Assembly (NCBI GenBank): GCA_015222595.1
Contig: JADFVP010000081.1
Coordinates: forward strand, 1-7,277
DNA: 7,277 nucleotides
Source of the DNA: Pseudomonadota bacterium
Lineage (GTDB): Bacteria > Desulfobacterota > GWC2-55-46 > JADFVP01
Reading direction: 5' to 3'
The translations under genes were made by a program, and so were the position numbers. The notes under the pieces were generated by a model. That model was not told where the DNA came from. It made no database searches and was given only the letters and a program-made list of their open reading frames with translations. Below are positions 1 through 5,743 of this stretch, one piece after another. How positions within the stretch are numbered: the first letter of the stretch is position 1; every line of letters starts with the position of its first letter.

Positions 1-1
1 C

Positions 2-469
2 TGCTCCACTAGGGCGGACTTAGAAGTTGCCTTGCTTGCAAAAGCCGACGGAGTGCACCTGCCGCGAAGCGGGCCGAATATAAAGACAGCCCGCAGCTAT
101 CTCGATAATACGCTCGGCACGAGGGCGTTAATAGGAACCTCAACCCACTCTGTAGAAGAGGCAACGCGCGCAGAAAGAGACGGCGCGGACTTTGTAACCT
201 TTGGCCCGGTCTTTTATACCGAGTCCAAAAAGGAGTACGGAGAGCCGGTCGGGGTAGAGAGGCTAAAAGCGGCTGTAAAGGCAGTAGCCATTCCGGTCTT
301 TGCACTCGGCGGTATCGGGCTCTCTAAAGTTACCGAAGCGCTTTCGACCGGGGCCGCTGGCGTCGGGCTAATCAGTGCAATCATGAACGCGCCGGACACA
401 GAGAGTGCTGCGCGAGAAATTATTTTTAAGATAAAAGAGACAGAAAAGACAGAGACGCAGAGGCAATGA
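2..469 (+). CDS. thiE: Thiamine-phosphate synthase (ThiE/TenI family), 5' end missing
   Basis: ThiE joins HMP-pyrophosphate to the thiazole phosphate to give thiamine monophosphate in the cytoplasm. The reading frame is open from base 2, so the gene enters from beyond the left edge. 155 codons are present against about 210 for the family, so roughly the first quarter is outside. A TTG at 32 is inside conserved sequence and is not the start. Visible family motifs, numbered from the fragment: ADGVHL (15-20), GTSTHS (45-50), GADFVTFGPVF (61-71) followed by TESKK, the loop expected to hold phosphate, ALGGIG (101-106) and GAAGVGLISAI (117-127), in the order of a TIM barrel. The stop TGA ends 63 bases before thiC on the same strand, consistent with an operon. 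The FYTESKK loop differs from the common PTPTK form, so a TenI-like paralogue is a minor alternative. Confidence 0.85.
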   Translation, partial: CSTRADLEVALLAKADGVHLPRSGPNIKTARSYLDNTLGTRALIGTSTHSVEEATRAERDGADFVTFGPVFYTESKKEYGEPVGVERLKAAVKAVAIPVFALGGIGLSKVTEALSTGAAGVGLISAIMNAPDTESAAREIIFKIKETEKTETQRQ

Positions 470-470
470 A

Positions 471-488
471 GCGCGGCCCGGGCCGTGC
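471..488 (+). other. Short GC-rich inverted repeat between thiE and thiC
   Basis: Directly after the thiE stop codon the bases can form a 7-bp stem (one G-T pair) around a CCGG loop. No T-run follows, so it does not look like a terminator. It could be an mRNA processing or stability hairpin between the two cistrons, or chance in GC-rich sequence. Confidence 0.3.
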
Positions 489-520
489 CACAACTATATA
501 ATCAAAGTGAAACCATAAAA

Positions 521-524
521 GGAG
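521..524 (+). promoter_or_regulatory. Ribosome binding site deciding the thiC start
   Basis: GGAG lies 8 bases before the ATG at 533. The upstream in-frame GTG at 485 sits inside the GC-rich inverted repeat, has no such site, and would add 16 residues unlike ThiC. The site therefore favours the ATG at 533. Confidence 0.75.
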
Positions 525-532
525 AACCGAGC

Positions 533-1813
533 ATGACACAGCTTGACTTCGCCCGCAAGGGAGAGATAACCGAAGAGATGAGAACCGCCGCCGCTTTCGA
601 GGGTGTTGAGCCTGAATTTATTCGCGCCGCAGTAGAAGCCGGAACCGTTGTCGTTATCAGAAATAAACTGCACCGTTCTATAAAGGCTCTTGCCGTAGGA
701 ACAGGACTGAAGACCAAGGTCAACGCCAACATCGGCTCGTCTCAGGACCATATCTCGCCGGACGAGGAGATAGAGAAACTGAATGCCGCACTCGAAGCCG
801 GGGCCGACGCCGTTATGGACCTCTCCACCGGCGGCGACGTAGACGCCATAAGAAAAGAGATAATGAAGGTCTCTACCGTGCCGATAGGTACGGTTCCAAT
901 CTATCAGGCGGCTCTGGAGTCGGTACAAAAGGGCAAGAGCTTTGTCGAACTGACTGCAGATGAAATCTTCGAGGTCATAGAGAAGCAGGCCGAGGACGGT
1001 GTGGACTTTATGACCGTTCACTCCGGCGTGACGCAAGCCTCGCTGGAGAGGATAAAGAACGAAGGGCGCATAATGGGTGTCGTCAGCCGTGGCGGCGCGC
1101 TTACCGCCGAGTGGATGAAGTACAATAAAAAAGAGAACCCGCTCTTTGAGCAGTTCGACAGAATGGTCGCTATCGCCAAGAAGTACGACGTAATCCTCAG
1201 CCTCGGCGACGGGCTTCGTCCGGGCTGCATTGCAGACGCTACCGACAAGGGGCAGGTACAAGAGCTTATAATACTCGGCGAGCTTACCAAGCGCGCGCGC
1301 GAGGCAGGTGTGCAGGTTATGGTAGAGGGGCCGGGGCACGTGCCTATCGACCAGATAGAGGCTAACATACTTTTACAGAAACGGCTCTGCAACGGCGCGC
1401 CCTTCTATGTGCTCGGCCCGCTGGTTACCGACATAGCTCCTGGGTACGACCACATAACCTCGGCAATCGGCGGGGCGATAGCTGCCAAGGCCGGAGCGGA
1501 CTTTCTCTGTTACGTAACGCCTTCTGAGCACCTGAGGCTGCCGACCCCTGAAGACGTACGCGAGGGAGTGATAGCTGCGCGCATAGCTGCCCACGCCGGG
1601 GACATTGGCAAAAAGACCAAGGGCGCGATGGAGCGCGACATCGAACTTTCTCATGCGCGCAAGGCGCTCGACTGGGACGCCCAGATCAGGCTCTCGATCG
1701 ATCCCGTGAAGGCGGGGCGCATACGGGCCGAGAGCCCGCCCGAAGACGCAGATGTCTGCACCATGTGCGGCTCGCTCTGCGCTATTAAGATTGGTGATGA
1801 GGAGATGGTCTAG
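533..1813 (+). CDS. thiC: Phosphomethylpyrimidine synthase ThiC (short form)
   Basis: ThiC is a radical SAM enzyme that rearranges aminoimidazole ribotide into HMP-phosphate, the pyrimidine half of thiamine. From the ATG at 533 the protein has 426 residues, matching the short ThiC form that lacks the long N-terminal domain of the E. coli enzyme. Family signatures in order: NANIGSS (64-70), MDLSTGG (95-101), SRGG (185-188), DGLRPG (226-231), EGPGHVP (265-271), PGYDHI (303-308) and YVTPSEHLRLP (327-337). The C-terminal iron-sulfur cluster cysteines are C409, C412 and C416, in the order CTMCGSLC. The spacing is CX2CX3C, one residue tighter than the CX2CX4C of long ThiC proteins. thiE lies just upstream on the same strand. 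No TPP riboswitch is visible in the thiE-thiC gap; if one exists it is left of the window. The call is firm; only the exact start is inferred. Confidence 0.96.
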   Translation: MTQLDFARKGEITEEMRTAAAFEGVEPEFIRAAVEAGTVVVIRNKLHRSIKALAVGTGLKTKVNANIGSSQDHISPDEEIEKLNAALEAGADAVMDLSTGGDVDAIRKEIMKVSTVPIGTVPIYQAALESVQKGKSFVELTADEIFEVIEKQAEDGVDFMTVHSGVTQASLERIKNEGRIMGVVSRGGALTAEWMKYNKKENPLFEQFDRMVAIAKKYDVILSLGDGLRPGCIADATDKGQVQELIILGELTKRAREAGVQVMVEGPGHVPIDQIEANILLQKRLCNGAPFYVLGPLVTDIAPGYDHITSAIGGAIAAKAGADFLCYVTPSEHLRLPTPEDVREGVIAARIAAHAGDIGKKTKGAMERDIELSHARKALDWDAQIRLSIDPVKAGRIRAESPPEDADVCTMCGSLCAIKIGDEEMV

Positions 1814-1845
1814 CACTGCTCTGCGCAGGGCATATATTAATTGAG

Positions 1846-1921
1846 AAGTTTTGGGGTGTGCATACTTAGGTTGGTTTAATTCGGCTTCGTGGTTCGCGCT
1901 TAATAAGAACAGCGACAGCTG
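1846..1921. repeat. Repeat unit 1, type A
   Basis: The core CATACTTAGGT begins at 1861. The type A middle carries TTAATTCGGCTT and GGTTCGCGCT, then TAATAAGAA. The terminal hairpin at 1910-1921 is CAGC-GACA-GCTG. The following spacer contains AAGCCG (1927-1932), which could pair with CGGCTT at 1882-1887 and enclose the hairpin. Confidence 0.85.
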
Positions 1922-1948
1922 CGGCGAAAGCCGTGTGTGTTGATTGCA

Positions 1949-2023
1949 GAGTTACGAGGTAGGCATACTTAGGTGGATTGATACGGCTCTGTGGTATGTG
2001 CTTAATAAGAACACCGCTAGGTG
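1949..2023. repeat. Repeat unit 2, type B
   Basis: The core CATACTTAGGT begins at 1964. The type B middle carries GATACGGCTCT and GGTATGTGCT. The hairpin at 2012-2023 is CACC-GCTA-GGTG. In this copy CATAC and GTATG can also pair across the middle segment, but that pairing is not conserved in the other copies. Confidence 0.85.
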
Positions 2024-2046
2024 CGCGTAGAGCGAGTTTTCTATAT

Positions 2047-2123
2047 AAGTTTTCGGGGTGGGCGTACTTAGGTCGGCTTAATTAGGCTTTACGGTTCGCG
2101 CTCAATAGAAACACCGCAAGGTG
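2047..2123. repeat. Repeat unit 3, type A
   Basis: The core CGTACTTAGGT begins at 2063. The middle resembles unit 1 (TTAATTAGGCTT, GGTTCGCGCT) but has CAATAGAAA in place of TAATAAGAA. The hairpin at 2112-2123 is CACC-GCAA-GGTG, a GNRA loop. The spacer after it holds an extra 12 bases that repeat AGGTGCG. Confidence 0.85.
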
Positions 2124-2160
2124 CGGCGCCAGGTGCGCGTAGGGTGTCTATTCGTATATG

Positions 2161-2234
2161 AGTTTTTGTGGTTTGAGTACTTAGGTGGGCGATACGGCTC
2201 TATGGTATGTGCTCAATAAGAACAGCGCTAGCTG
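2161..2234. repeat. Repeat unit 4, type B, running into the GGDEF gene
   Basis: The core AGTACTTAGGT begins at 2176. The middle resembles unit 2 (GATACGGCTCT, GGTATGTGCT) with CAATAAGAA. The hairpin at 2223-2234 is CAGC-GCTA-GCTG. Bases 2228-2230 in its loop are the stop codon of the convergent GGDEF gene, and the last two sense codons are also within the hairpin. Confidence 0.82.
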
Positions 2235-3673
2235 GCCGTGTGCACTATGCAGTTCTTTCCACTGCGCTTCGCCTTGTAGAGCGCGTTGTCGGCCTCATTA
2301 ACAAGTTCTCCGACGCTCGCCCCCTTTGCGACCTTACCTCTGGCAGCGACACCGATGCTCAGGGTTATCTTGCCGCTTGGCAGTCCGCCGTAGCCCTGGC
2401 TTACAATTACCTCTCTCAGCCTTTCCGCCTCCTCCACGCCGCCTTGCAAAGTGGTCTGGGGCAGAATGATCGCAAACTCCTCGCCGCCGTACCGCGCTAC
2501 TATGTCGGTTTTTCTGACACTCGACTTAATACGTGCAGCAATATCGCTAAGCACAACGTCTCCGGTGCGGTGGCCGTGGGTGTCGTTGACAGCCTTAAAG
2601 TCGTCGATGTCCATCATCAGAAGCGCGACCGGCGTTTCGTACCGGCCCGCTCTTTCGAGTTCGTCGAAGAGCCTTTTATAGAAGTAGTCGTGGTTGTAGA
2701 GCGAGGTCAGCTGGTCGGTAATGGCAAGCTCCGCCAGCTTCTCCTTCTCTTGCACTATCTGCGCAAAGAGGCGCGCGTTGCGTATGGCGTGGAACGAAGA
2801 GTTGGCCACTACCTGGCAGAACTCTATCTCCTTCTTCGTAAAGCCGCTCTCCTTGCGCTTGGTCCTCAGAAAGAGAGTGCCTAGCACCGTGTCCTCTATG
2901 ACGATCGGCACGATGAGAACGGACATTTCTATCAGATCCTGGATATTGCCCTTTACCTTCGTCATTAGCGGATGGTTGAGCATATCTTCGAGCACCACCG
3001 GGTGCTTTTTATCTATCGCCTCGACGATCTCCGGGTACTTCTCAAGATCGACCTTCTTGTCATGCATCTCCGGATTGTCGTGCGCGGCAAGTATATAGCC
3101 CTCGTGCTCTCGCGCCACCAGCACTATTGAGCAGCGGTCGGCATGCATCACGGAGGCGACCCTCTTTACGATGATATCGAGCACCTCGACGGTGTCGAGC
3201 GTTGCAGTAATGGCGCTCGTTATGTCGAGAATCGTCTCGAGGCTTCTGTTGTCCTCCTCCACCTCGCGGTAGAAGTCGCTTATGCGGAGCTGCGAGAGTA
3301 TACGCGCGAGCAGTTCCGGTTCGTTGAACGGCTTTATGACAAAGTCGTCGGCACCGCTGCTGAGCGCCTCTACCACGACTTCGTTTGCGGACTCGCCGCT
3401 GACTATTATTATCGACGGACGGCGCGGCAGTTCAAGTGCGCGCACCTCGGCCACGACCTCCATGCCACTCATCTCGGGCATAACAAGGTCTAACAGTATT
3501 ACAGACGGCGCCCAGCCCTTTATGATCTCTATCGCCTCAGGCCCGCTCGACGCGCTCTGCACGGTGTAACCGGCGTCTCCGAGCACGCCTTCTAACATTG
3601 CGCTCGACGTCGGAGAGTCGTCCACAATAAGTATTCTGTTCTTCTCCGACCCGAACTTCTCTTTTGTACTCAT
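2228..3673 (-). CDS. Response regulator with receiver, GAF and GGDEF domains (probable diguanylate cyclase)
   Basis: This 481-residue soluble protein has no signal peptide or membrane segment. Residues ~13-130 are a receiver domain with the acidic pair D18/D19, phospho-acceptor D62 (LLDLVMP), S92 and K114 (IKPF). A helical linker leads to a GAF-like domain (~145-305), and a GGDEF domain fills ~310-478. The cyclase has MDIDDFKAVND (metal-binding D355) and an intact GGEEF at 396-400. The inhibitory site RxxD is present as R387-K-T-D390, nine residues before the motif as in PleD. It should make c-di-GMP from GTP when phosphorylated, with product inhibition; the GAF ligand cannot be read from sequence. 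No kinase gene is adjacent. GAGG lies only 3 bases before the ATG, an unusually tight spacing, but no better start is seen. No clear promoter was found upstream. The stop codon lies in the loop of repeat unit 4. Confidence 0.93.
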   Translation of the reverse strand: MSTKEKFGSEKNRILIVDDSPTSSAMLEGVLGDAGYTVQSASSGPEAIEIIKGWAPSVILLDLVMPEMSGMEVVAEVRALELPRRPSIIIVSGESANEVVVEALSSGADDFVIKPFNEPELLARILSQLRISDFYREVEEDNRSLETILDITSAITATLDTVEVLDIIVKRVASVMHADRCSIVLVAREHEGYILAAHDNPEMHDKKVDLEKYPEIVEAIDKKHPVVLEDMLNHPLMTKVKGNIQDLIEMSVLIVPIVIEDTVLGTLFLRTKRKESGFTKKEIEFCQVVANSSFHAIRNARLFAQIVQEKEKLAELAITDQLTSLYNHDYFYKRLFDELERAGRYETPVALLMMDIDDFKAVNDTHGHRTGDVVLSDIAARIKSSVRKTDIVARYGGEEFAIILPQTTLQGGVEEAERLREVIVSQGYGGLPSGKITLSIGVAARGKVAKGASVGELVNEADNALYKAKRSGKNCIVHTAS

Positions 3674-3798
3674 CTTCCTCGTCTTATCCTTTGCGGGTCT
3701 ATATTTATTACAGAGAGACCGAAAACGTCCATTTAACGGTTATTGGCTCCGATAGTCGGCTCGCGGCGTTATAAACCAGGGCCGGGCCAACTAAATCC

Positions 3799-3827
3799 TT
3801 GACAAATTGAGCCGCAGGGCTTAACTT
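3799..3827 (+). promoter_or_regulatory. Probable sigma-70 promoter for tRNA-Thr
   Basis: A perfect -35 hexamer TTGACA (3799-3804) is followed after 17 bases by TAACTT (3822-3827), a weak -10 with 3 of 6 matches. The predicted start near 3834 would leave a leader of about 45 bases before the mature tRNA. The bases just after the -10 become GC-rich, as is common for stable RNA promoters. The weak -10 keeps this tentative. Confidence 0.55.
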
Positions 3828-3879
3828 TTAAGATGCACGAGCGCACATCCTCGCGCTCTTATCCGTACCAAATCCAAAC

Positions 3880-3955
3880 GCCAGCGTAGCTCAGTCGGCA
3901 GAGTAACTGATTCGTAATCAGTAGGTCGGGGGTTCGACTCCCCCCGCTGGCTCCA
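3880..3955 (+). tRNA. tRNA-Thr (anticodon CGT)
   Basis: The 76 bases fold as a full cloverleaf. The acceptor stem GCCAGCG/CGCTGGC has 7 pairs. The D stem is GCTC/GAGT. The anticodon stem ACTGA/TCAGT holds the loop TTCGTAA, giving anticodon CGT, which reads ACG (Thr). The T stem GGGGG/CCCCC holds TTCGACT. The discriminator base is T and CCA is encoded in the DNA (3953-3955). The gene stands alone, divergent from the GGDEF gene and convergent with the DsbC-like gene. No strong terminator is seen after it; only an AT-rich AAAAG/CTTTT hairpin near 3976-3989 is present. There is no sign of an integrated element at its 3' end. Confidence 0.97.
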
Positions 3956-4083
3956 TACTTTGCATCCGCAACACAAAAAGCATACTTTTCAGGCAGTTAC
4001 CGCAGCACGATAGAGCTCTGAAAACCGGGCCTGCGTACCCCGAATAACCTTATATCGGTAGTAACGAATAAGAAGTTTAGCCC

Positions 4084-4887
4084 TTACTTGGACTCTGTTT
4101 TGGGTTCGAGCGGGGAGTCTATCAGGTCTATCAGAACGTCTGCGGGTACGTAGCCGGGCAGAAGCCTGCCGTCGGGGAGCACGGTTGCCGGGGTTCCGCC
4201 AATGCCGAGCTCTTTGGCGAGCTTCAGGTTGTTGTCGATCTCATCGGTCTCGCAGTTCGGCTTTGGCAGGGTTTTTCCGGCATATGCGTCTTCCAGGAGC
4301 TTTACCGACCCTGCACAGACGATCGCCGTAGCCTTGGCGTACGCCTCGGTGTGGCTCGGTAGCGGGTAGAGCTTTATATAGAAAGCGATATCTGCGCGCT
4401 CTTTTACTATTCTTTTTATCTCTTTGTGGAGCTTTGCGCAGAAGGAGCAGTCCGGGTCGTCAAAGACTATAACCTTATGCTTCGCGTTCTTGTCCCCGAT
4501 AAGCAGTGCGCTCTCGAGCGGTATCGACGCCGGGTCTACGACCTTAAGCTCAGGCCCCTTGCCGATCTCTTCTAGCGGAATGAACCTGCCCTCAACAAGA
4601 TACTGCTTTGCAAAATCGATATAGAGCGTAATAATCTTGCCGTCCTGAGATACGCTAACCTCCCAGAGCCCCTTTACCGCGCTCAGCTTTATGTCCTTGA
4701 CGACCGCTTTGTACTTATCGGTATGGAGCAGTTTGGCGGCCTCCTCTTTGGTCAGCGCATGGCAGCCGGTACAGTCGCCGGAGCAGCCCTCGGGCTGAAA
4801 GGCGAGTGCGCTAAGAGCGCCGAACGAGAGCGACAAGAGCGTAACGGTAAAAAAGAGGCAAATGAGCTTCGACAGATATGACTTCAT
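4084..4887 (-). CDS. Secreted DsbC/DsbG-like thiol-disulfide protein with N-terminal CxxCH motif
   Basis: A 267-residue protein with a signal peptide: K2/K7, a hydrophobic stretch at ~8-29 and likely cleavage after ALA (27-29), so it acts in the periplasm. The mature N-terminus carries GCSGDCTGCHALTKEEA (34-50), with cysteines C35, C39 and C42. C39-T-G-C42-H43 is a CxxCH motif as used to attach heme c. Residues ~45-125 resemble the DsbC dimerisation region. A thioredoxin-fold domain follows with active site C147-S-F-C150 and cis-proline segment GGTPA (T232-P233). C191 and C212 are spaced like the second disulfide of E. coli DsbC. It probably isomerises or reduces protein disulfides; a heme role is only possible. 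It starts 32 bases after dapB with GGAG 7 bases before the ATG, so it is likely the last gene of the dapA-dapB transcript. Confidence 0.87.
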   Translation of the reverse strand: MKSYLSKLICLFFTVTLLSLSFGALSALAFQPEGCSGDCTGCHALTKEEAAKLLHTDKYKAVVKDIKLSAVKGLWEVSVSQDGKIITLYIDFAKQYLVEGRFIPLEEIGKGPELKVVDPASIPLESALLIGDKNAKHKVIVFDDPDCSFCAKLHKEIKRIVKERADIAFYIKLYPLPSHTEAYAKATAIVCAGSVKLLEDAYAGKTLPKPNCETDEIDNNLKLAKELGIGGTPATVLPDGRLLPGYVPADVLIDLIDSPLEPKTESK

Positions 4888-4919
4888 TTTTATACTCCAA
4901 AAGTTTGAGCGAACGCTCC

Positions 4920-5726
4920 TTAGTCCTTGAGGCCGAGCACGTCCTGCATATCGTACTGCCCGTTGGCCTTATCTACTATCCACAGCGCCGCCTTTACCGC
5001 ACCGACGGCAAAGTTCTGGCGCGATGATGCTTTGTGCGTAATCTCTATGCGCTCTCCGGGGCCGGCCAATATCACAGTATGGTCGCCAACAATATCTCCC
5101 GCGCGAATGGTCTGTATGCCTATCTCTCCCGGTTGCCTCTCGCCGATTATTCCCCTGCGCTCATAGACCGCAACATCTTCAAGATTGCTTCCGAGCGCAT
5201 CGGCCACCACCTCTGAAATGCGTATGGCCGTGCCCGAAGGCGCATCTTTTTTATGCCTGTGGTGCGCCTCTATTATCTCTATATCGTAGTCGTGGCCGAC
5301 CTTCATCACAGCGTCGTGGACAAGCTTGAAGAGCAGGTTGACTCCGACACTCATGTTCGGCGCCATTACCATGCGCACCTTTGCGCCAAGTTCCTTTATA
5401 TGGTCTCTCTGGTGGTGCGAAAGACCGGTTGTGCCTATTACGATAGCCTTGTCGAGGTGGACACACTCTTCAATGTTCTTTATGGTCGACTCGGGCGCCG
5501 TAAAATCTATGACCACATCGGCCTCGCCAAATGCGATATCGCGGTTGTCCGTTATCCGTACGCCTGCGTGTCCGGCCCCGGCCACCTCTCCGGCATCGTG
5601 GCCTACCATGGGAGAGCCCTCGCGCTCAAGCGCACCTACGAACTTTATCATCGAGTTCGACTGCACGGCGTTCGTAATCGCCATTCCCATCCTGCCTGCC
5701 GCACCTGTTACTGCTATGTTCACCAT
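4920..5726 (-). CDS. dapB: 4-hydroxy-tetrahydrodipicolinate reductase
   Basis: DapB reduces the DapA product with NAD(P)H to tetrahydrodipicolinate, on the way to diaminopimelate and lysine, in the cytoplasm. The protein has 268 residues (E. coli 273). The nucleotide-binding loop GAAGRMG is at 8-14, VIDFTAPE at 72-79, GTTG at 98-101 and APNMSVGVN at 122-130. The signature EAHHRHKKDAPSGTA (153-167) holds H155 and K159, equivalent to the catalytic H159 and K163 of E. coli. The start ATG has GGGAG 7 bases upstream, lying in the 17-base gap after dapA, so translation is closely coupled within an operon. The DsbC-like gene follows after 32 bases. That gap holds the palindrome-like GAGCGTTCGCTC just after the stop, too short to call a terminator. 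Confidence 0.97.
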   Translation of the reverse strand: MVNIAVTGAAGRMGMAITNAVQSNSMIKFVGALEREGSPMVGHDAGEVAGAGHAGVRITDNRDIAFGEADVVIDFTAPESTIKNIEECVHLDKAIVIGTTGLSHHQRDHIKELGAKVRMVMAPNMSVGVNLLFKLVHDAVMKVGHDYDIEIIEAHHRHKKDAPSGTAIRISEVVADALGSNLEDVAVYERRGIIGERQPGEIGIQTIRAGDIVGDHTVILAGPGERIEITHKASSRQNFAVGAVKAALWIVDKANGQYDMQDVLGLKD

Positions 5727-5743
5727 GCCTTTACTCCCTCACT

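Larger units (their letters stand above)
1846..2234. repeat. Array of four degenerate ~100-base repeats with hairpin ends
   Basis: This fills the gap between the convergent 3' ends of thiC and the GGDEF gene; bases 1814-1845 before it show only a small imperfect palindrome around 1818-1831. Four units of about 76 bases are separated by variable spacers of 27, 23 and 37 bases. Their TACTTAGGT cores recur at offsets of 103, 99 and 113 bases. All copies share TACTTAGGT, GGCT, a GGT...GCT segment, AATA and a final 12-base inverted repeat (4-bp stem, GNNA loop). Copies 1 and 3 resemble each other (type A), as do 2 and 4 (type B). The offsets are not all multiples of three and no reading frame spans the array, so it is non-coding. 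The orientation of any transcript is unknown. Read on the - strand, each hairpin is followed by a T-rich stretch such as TTCTTATT, which would suit an RNA 3' end. Confidence 0.88.

Noticed and set aside
485..532. Upstream GTG start for thiC
   Set aside because: It would add 16 residues not expected in ThiC, has no ribosome binding site and overlaps a GC-rich inverted repeat. The ATG at 533 has GGAG at the right distance.
494..1339. Long open frame on the - strand opposite thiC
   Set aside because: It lies wholly within thiC, has no recognisable domain, and reflects codon bias of the real gene.
1846..2234. CRISPR array
   Set aside because: The units are ~76 bases, diverged from one another, with spacers of 23-37 bases that share sequence between copies, and no cas gene is visible.
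1846..2234. Tandem c-di-GMP (GEMM) riboswitches, suggested by the neighbouring GGDEF gene
   Set aside because: The array lies at the 3' end of both flanking genes, and the units lack the GEMM core elements. No downstream gene would be controlled on either strand.
2207..2884. Open frame on the + strand opposite the GGDEF gene
   Set aside because: It is antisense to a clear receiver-GAF-GGDEF gene, begins inside repeat unit 4 and has no ribosome binding site or protein-like motif.
3880..3955. Integration site at the tRNA-Thr gene
   Set aside because: No direct repeat of the tRNA 3' end, integrase or mobile gene is present in the window.
3956..4083. Terminators for the tRNA and the DsbC-like gene
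   Set aside because: Only an AT-rich 5-bp hairpin and widely spaced 5-bp inverted repeats were found; none is convincing.
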